From CAZPAV01 sp964584755 (GTDB taxonomy: Bacteria; Actinomycetota; Acidimicrobiia; Spongiisociales; UBA5794), in NCBI GenBank assembly GCA_964584755.1, contig CAZPAV010000007.1, positions 7,115-71,114 of the forward strand: DNA of 64,000 nucleotides, written 5' to 3'. Positions 61,184 to 64,000 of the stretch are shown piece by piece. Position 1 is the stretch's first letter, and every line of letters begins with the position of its first letter. The translations under genes and the position numbers were made by a program. Below the pieces are notes generated by a model that made no database searches, was not told the DNA's origin, and worked only from the letters and a program-made list of their open reading frames with translations.

Positions 61184-61924
61184 ATGTACCGACTCGTCCT
61201 CCTCCGTCACGGGGAGAGCACCTGGAACCTCGAGAACCGGTTCACCGGGTGGACCGACGTGCCCCTCTCCGAACGGGGGATCGAGGAGGCGCGCGCCGCG
61301 GGTCGACTCCTGGCGGCCGAGGGGTTCGTCTTCGACGTGGTCCACACCTCGGTGCTGCGCCGGGCGATCGACACGGCGGTGCTCGCCTTGGCGGAGATGG
61401 GGCTGGGGTGGATCCGGGTGGAGAAGCACTGGCGTCTCAACGAACGGCACTACGGGGCGCTGCAGGGCCTGGACAAGAAGGCCACCGCGGCCCGTCACGG
61501 CCGGGAGCAGGTCCACCGCTGGCGACGCTCCTACGACGTGCCGCCGCCGGCGCTCGATCCGGAGGACGAGCGACATCCCTCTCACGATCCCCGCTACGGG
61601 TGGATGCCGCCGGAGCTCGTCCCGGCGACCGAATGTCTGCGGGACGTGGTCCACCGCATGCTGCCGTACTGGTACGACCGTATCGTCCCCGACCTGCGCG
61701 ACGGCCGGCGGGTGATCGTCGTCGCCCACGGCAACAGCCTCCGGGCCCTCCTCAAGCACCTCGAGGACATCTCGGACGAGGAGATCACCGGGGTGAACAT
61801 CCCCACCGGGATCCCGCTCGTGTACGAGCTCGACCGCGACCTCCGTCCGGTCGCCCGCCGCTACCTGGGTGACGAGGAGGCCGCCCGCGCCGCGGCCCGT
61901 GCCGTGGCCGACCAGGCCGGCTGA
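61184..61924 (+). CDS. gpmA: 2,3-bisphosphoglycerate-dependent phosphoglycerate mutase
   Basis: Converts 3- to 2-phosphoglycerate. The 246-residue protein has LVLLRHGESTWNLENRFTGW (phosphorylated H9), HWRLNERHYGALQGLDK (catalytic Glu) and VVAHGNSLRALLKHLE (second catalytic His). The DEEITGVNIPTGIPLVYEL end is the dPGM signature. ATG 61184 was chosen because the family begins directly before LVLLRHG; the open frame extends upstream to 61118. It is downstream of the gap-pgk-tpiA cluster. Confidence 0.95.
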   Translation: MYRLVLLRHGESTWNLENRFTGWTDVPLSERGIEEARAAGRLLAAEGFVFDVVHTSVLRRAIDTAVLALAEMGLGWIRVEKHWRLNERHYGALQGLDKKATAARHGREQVHRWRRSYDVPPPALDPEDERHPSHDPRYGWMPPELVPATECLRDVVHRMLPYWYDRIVPDLRDGRRVIVVAHGNSLRALLKHLEDISDEEITGVNIPTGIPLVYELDRDLRPVARRYLGDEEAARAAARAVADQAG

Positions 61925-61962
61925 GCGGGGGATCGGCGTCTCCACTGCTAGCCTCGCCTGCC

Positions 61963-63786
61963 ATGAACGCCCACCGCCACCCTCGGGTCGGCCGGTCGGC
62001 GGCGCTCCGTCTCCGGTACGTCGCGACGGCCGCGATCGCCGTGGCCCTGCTCGCGGCCGCGTGCACAGCGGCTCCGGCCCCCACGACCACGACCACGACG
62101 ACGACCACGACGACGACCACGACCACGACCACGACGACGACCACGACGACGACCACCACCCTCCCGCCGGGCCATCCGGTCGGGGGCGTCGCCGTGGTCG
62201 CCGCGGTCGAGCCCTCCACCTTGAACCCGTTCCTCGTCGAGTCGCCGCAGGAGCGGGAGGGTCTGCAACTCATCGGGAACGCGGTGTGGACGGGCGTGGC
62301 GCGCGTCGACGCGACGACCCGGGAGCTCGTCCCCGACGTCGTGACCGAGCTCCCCACGGTGGCGAACGGCGGGGTGACGATCAACGACGACCTGACGATG
62401 ACCGTTCGCTACGAGATCGACCCCGAGGCGGTCTGGGCGGACGGGACGCCGATCACCGGAGCCGACTTCGCCTTCACCTACGAGACCCTCATGAACCCCG
62501 CCTACCCGGTGGACCGGTCCGGGTACGACCTCATCATCCCGGGCTCCCTCGTCGTCGGGGACCGGAGCTTCCAGTACGACCTGCGGGCGCCGACGATGCG
62601 GTACGAGTCGCTCTTCAACGTGCTCATCCCCGAGCACCAGGTCGCCGGGTCGGACTTCCTCCAGGACTGGAACGACACGATGTGGGTGTCGGCGGGACCG
62701 TTCCGCTTCGGGGAGTGGCGCAAGGGGGAGTCGGTCACCCTCACCCGGAACGACCGGTACTGGCGCGCCGATCCGGAGACCCGGCAACCGTTGCCGTTCC
62801 TCGACGGGGTGACGTTCCGCTTCCTCCCCACCACCGAGGACCGGGTCCAGGCGTTCCGGTCCGGTGAACTGGACGTGCTGCCGCTCTCCGCCGGCCAGTT
62901 CGACCTGGTCCAGGAGCTCGCCGGCGCGGACGACCCGGGGATCGACGTCCAGGTGGGGCCGGGCCCGGTGTGGGAGCATCTCGCCTTCCAGTTCGGGCCG
63001 GGCCGGCTCGAGCGGAACCCGAACTCCTGCACCGAGAGCCGGGCGATGCGCCAGGCGGTCGCGTACGCGGTCGACCGGCAGAAGATCGTCGACACGCTGT
63101 GGGGCGGCATGGTCCCCCCGCTCGACTCCTACGTGACGGAGTTCCTCCCCGGGGTCTCCCAGGACGCGTGGTCCCGGTACCGCTACGACCCGGCGAAAGC
63201 GGCGACGCTGTACCAGCAGGCGAGCGACGCGCTCGGCCGGGAGTGCTCGGTGGTGTTCACCACGGCGCAGGTGGGCTCACGCGCCGCGCTGGGCGATCTG
63301 CTGGCGCCCATGTTCGCCGCGGCGGGCATCCCCTTCGAGGCCCGGCTCGAGGACAGCCTGGTCTTCTACGGCGACACCCTCGCCACCGGGAACTGGGACG
63401 TGGGGGAGTGGGCGTGGGTCGGTCAGCCGTACTGGGACGCGCTCGTCGGGATCCACGACCTCTTCGACCCTCAGGCGGGTCCGCCACCGGACGGCTCGAA
63501 CTACTACTGGTGGGGGACCCAGGACTCGACGGCCCAGGGTGCGGAGACGACCCGTTTCGCCGAGCTGCGGGACGAGATGAACACGACGGCGGATCGACGG
63601 AAGCTCGAGGGCCTCGTGCACGAGGCGGAGCAGATCCTCGCCGACCAGATGGTGATCCTGCCGCTGTACGCGCGTCCCCGCGCCGTGGCGGTGCGTCGCG
63701 ATCGGATCACCGGCGTGCAGCTCAACGCGACCACCCAGGGGGCCACCTGGAACGTGGGCACGTGGTTCCGGGCCGAGGGCGGCTGA
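61963..63786 (+). CDS. ABC transporter solute-binding lipoprotein, family 5, with poly-Thr linker
   Basis: A 607-residue peptide/nickel-type binding protein (SBP_bac_5). It has a basic start, a hydrophobic run and a lipobox LAAAC, then 26 consecutive Thr residues that would act as a spacer from the membrane. The mature domain begins GVAVVAAVEPSTLNPFLVE and has YEIDPEAVWADGTPITGADFAFTYE, hallmarks of the family. The region FRSGELDVLPLS and the RQAVAYAVDRQKIV motif agree. Start ATG 61963 lies 8 nt after TAGCCT (61949-61954). No permease or ATPase is next to it in the window. Confidence 0.92.
   Translation: MNAHRHPRVGRSAALRLRYVATAAIAVALLAAACTAAPAPTTTTTTTTTTTTTTTTTTTTTTTTTTLPPGHPVGGVAVVAAVEPSTLNPFLVESPQEREGLQLIGNAVWTGVARVDATTRELVPDVVTELPTVANGGVTINDDLTMTVRYEIDPEAVWADGTPITGADFAFTYETLMNPAYPVDRSGYDLIIPGSLVVGDRSFQYDLRAPTMRYESLFNVLIPEHQVAGSDFLQDWNDTMWVSAGPFRFGEWRKGESVTLTRNDRYWRADPETRQPLPFLDGVTFRFLPTTEDRVQAFRSGELDVLPLSAGQFDLVQELAGADDPGIDVQVGPGPVWEHLAFQFGPGRLERNPNSCTESRAMRQAVAYAVDRQKIVDTLWGGMVPPLDSYVTEFLPGVSQDAWSRYRYDPAKAATLYQQASDALGRECSVVFTTAQVGSRAALGDLLAPMFAAAGIPFEARLEDSLVFYGDTLATGNWDVGEWAWVGQPYWDALVGIHDLFDPQAGPPPDGSNYYWWGTQDSTAQGAETTRFAELRDEMNTTADRRKLEGLVHEAEQILADQMVILPLYARPRAVAVRRDRITGVQLNATTQGATWNVGTWFRAEGG
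62083..62160 (+). repeat. Poly-Thr codon repeat (26 ACG/ACC codons)
   Basis: 78 bp of ACG and ACC codons only, inside the SBP gene. It is a microsatellite-like tract that may vary in length by slippage in steps of 3 bp without breaking the frame. Confidence 0.95.
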
Positions 63787-63820
63787 CCGGCTGCCGGGGC
63801 GAGGACCGGACCGCGGAGGG

Positions 63821-63850
63821 TTGCGACTGGGCCCACGGACGCGCCATACT
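63821..63850 (+). promoter_or_regulatory. Promoter for secG
   Basis: TTGCGA (63821-63826), 18-nt spacer, CATACT (63845-63850); a TACTCT alternative overlaps it. An SD AGGAAGGG lies before the ATG. Confidence 0.45.
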
Positions 63851-63900
63851 CTGTTCCGCAACCCGCGTCGTTGACGGGTCCGCCGACAGGAAGGGTTCCC

Positions 63901-64000
63901 ATGCTGATCGGGATCATCGTCGTCTTCCAGCTCGTCACCTCGCTGGCGCTCGTCTTCCTCATCCTGCTCCATCAGGGGCGGGGCGGGGGGATGTCCGACA
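63901..64000 (+). CDS. secG: SecG translocase subunit, truncated by window end
   Basis: Small membrane partner of SecYE in protein export. The visible 33 residues include one hydrophobic helix (IGIIVVFQLVTSLALVFLILLH) followed by QGRGGGMSD, the SecG-typical glycine-rich turn. SD AGGAAGGG precedes ATG 63901. A gap-pgk-tpiA-secG order is common in bacteria; here gpmA, a hypothetical gene and an SBP gene lie between tpiA and secG. Confidence 0.85.
   Translation, partial: MLIGIIVVFQLVTSLALVFLILLHQGRGGGMSD

Noticed and set aside
62083..62160. CRISPR or tandem-repeat array
   Set aside because: Simple codon repeat inside an open reading frame, with no spacers.

Overview
The window is about 64 kb of very GC-rich DNA (roughly 70% or more by eye). 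It is densely packed with genes and looks like core chromosome of an actinobacterium, possibly class Acidimicrobiia or a relative. The phylum call rests on the T-box-controlled type-2 ileS, the PaaI/ArsA-pair/WS-DGAT gene content, the group-III-like PfkA, the rapZ-yvcK-gap-pgk-tpiA order and frequent leaderless-type starts; the class is a guess. I see no phage, transposon, IS element, CRISPR array or plasmid gene. One 100-N scaffold gap lies at 11449-11548.

Layout. 1-7.5 kb: ileS (minus strand, truncated by the window start) behind a T-box leader, then a DUF167 gene, a TraR/DksA-like gene with a broken zinc finger, lspA-rluD, a wax-ester synthase/DGAT and pfkA. 7.6-11.1 kb: dnaE. 11.2-14.9 kb: the most unusual part. 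A secreted (Tat) Ser/Thr-repeat and Gly-rich protein converges on a minus-strand block of two ArsA/Get3-like ATPases, a PqqD-like protein and an HprK-like kinase. 15-21 kb: a double-length ThyX, small membrane proteins, a DMT exporter, a thioesterase, nth and an MFS transporter. 21-30.2 kb: ccdA, trpE-ygfZ, an OmpR-type two-component system, a lipoprotein cytochrome c, trpCFBA and tRNA-Leu(CAA). 30.3-46.3 kb: a Tad/Flp pilus region (TadE, TadG-like, CpaB, CpaE, CpaF, TadB, TadC, Flp) interrupted by polA and rpsA and followed by a NarL-type two-component system. 46.4-55.8 kb: coaE, uvrB, uvrA, a GT87-like membrane protein, a methyltransferase and uvrC. 55.8-64 kb: rapZ-yvcK-gap-pgk-tpiA, a hypothetical gene, gpmA, an ABC solute-binding lipoprotein and the start of secG.

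How genes work together: pfkA, gap, pgk, tpiA and gpmA cover much of glycolysis. trpE, C, F, B and A cover tryptophan synthesis, but trpD and trpG are not in the window. uvrA, B and C are the complete nucleotide-excision incision machinery. The Tad genes provide the platform, ATPase and pilin, but no prepilin peptidase is here. Many genes start 6-8 nt after a TANNNT hexamer, usually GGTACNNT, which points to widespread leaderless transcription. Two independent cases of complementary degeneracy stand out: the paired ArsA ATPases (K12/R17 against A12/K17 in the P-loop) and the two halves of the ThyX-like protein (WGR-x7-S against RHR-x7-R).
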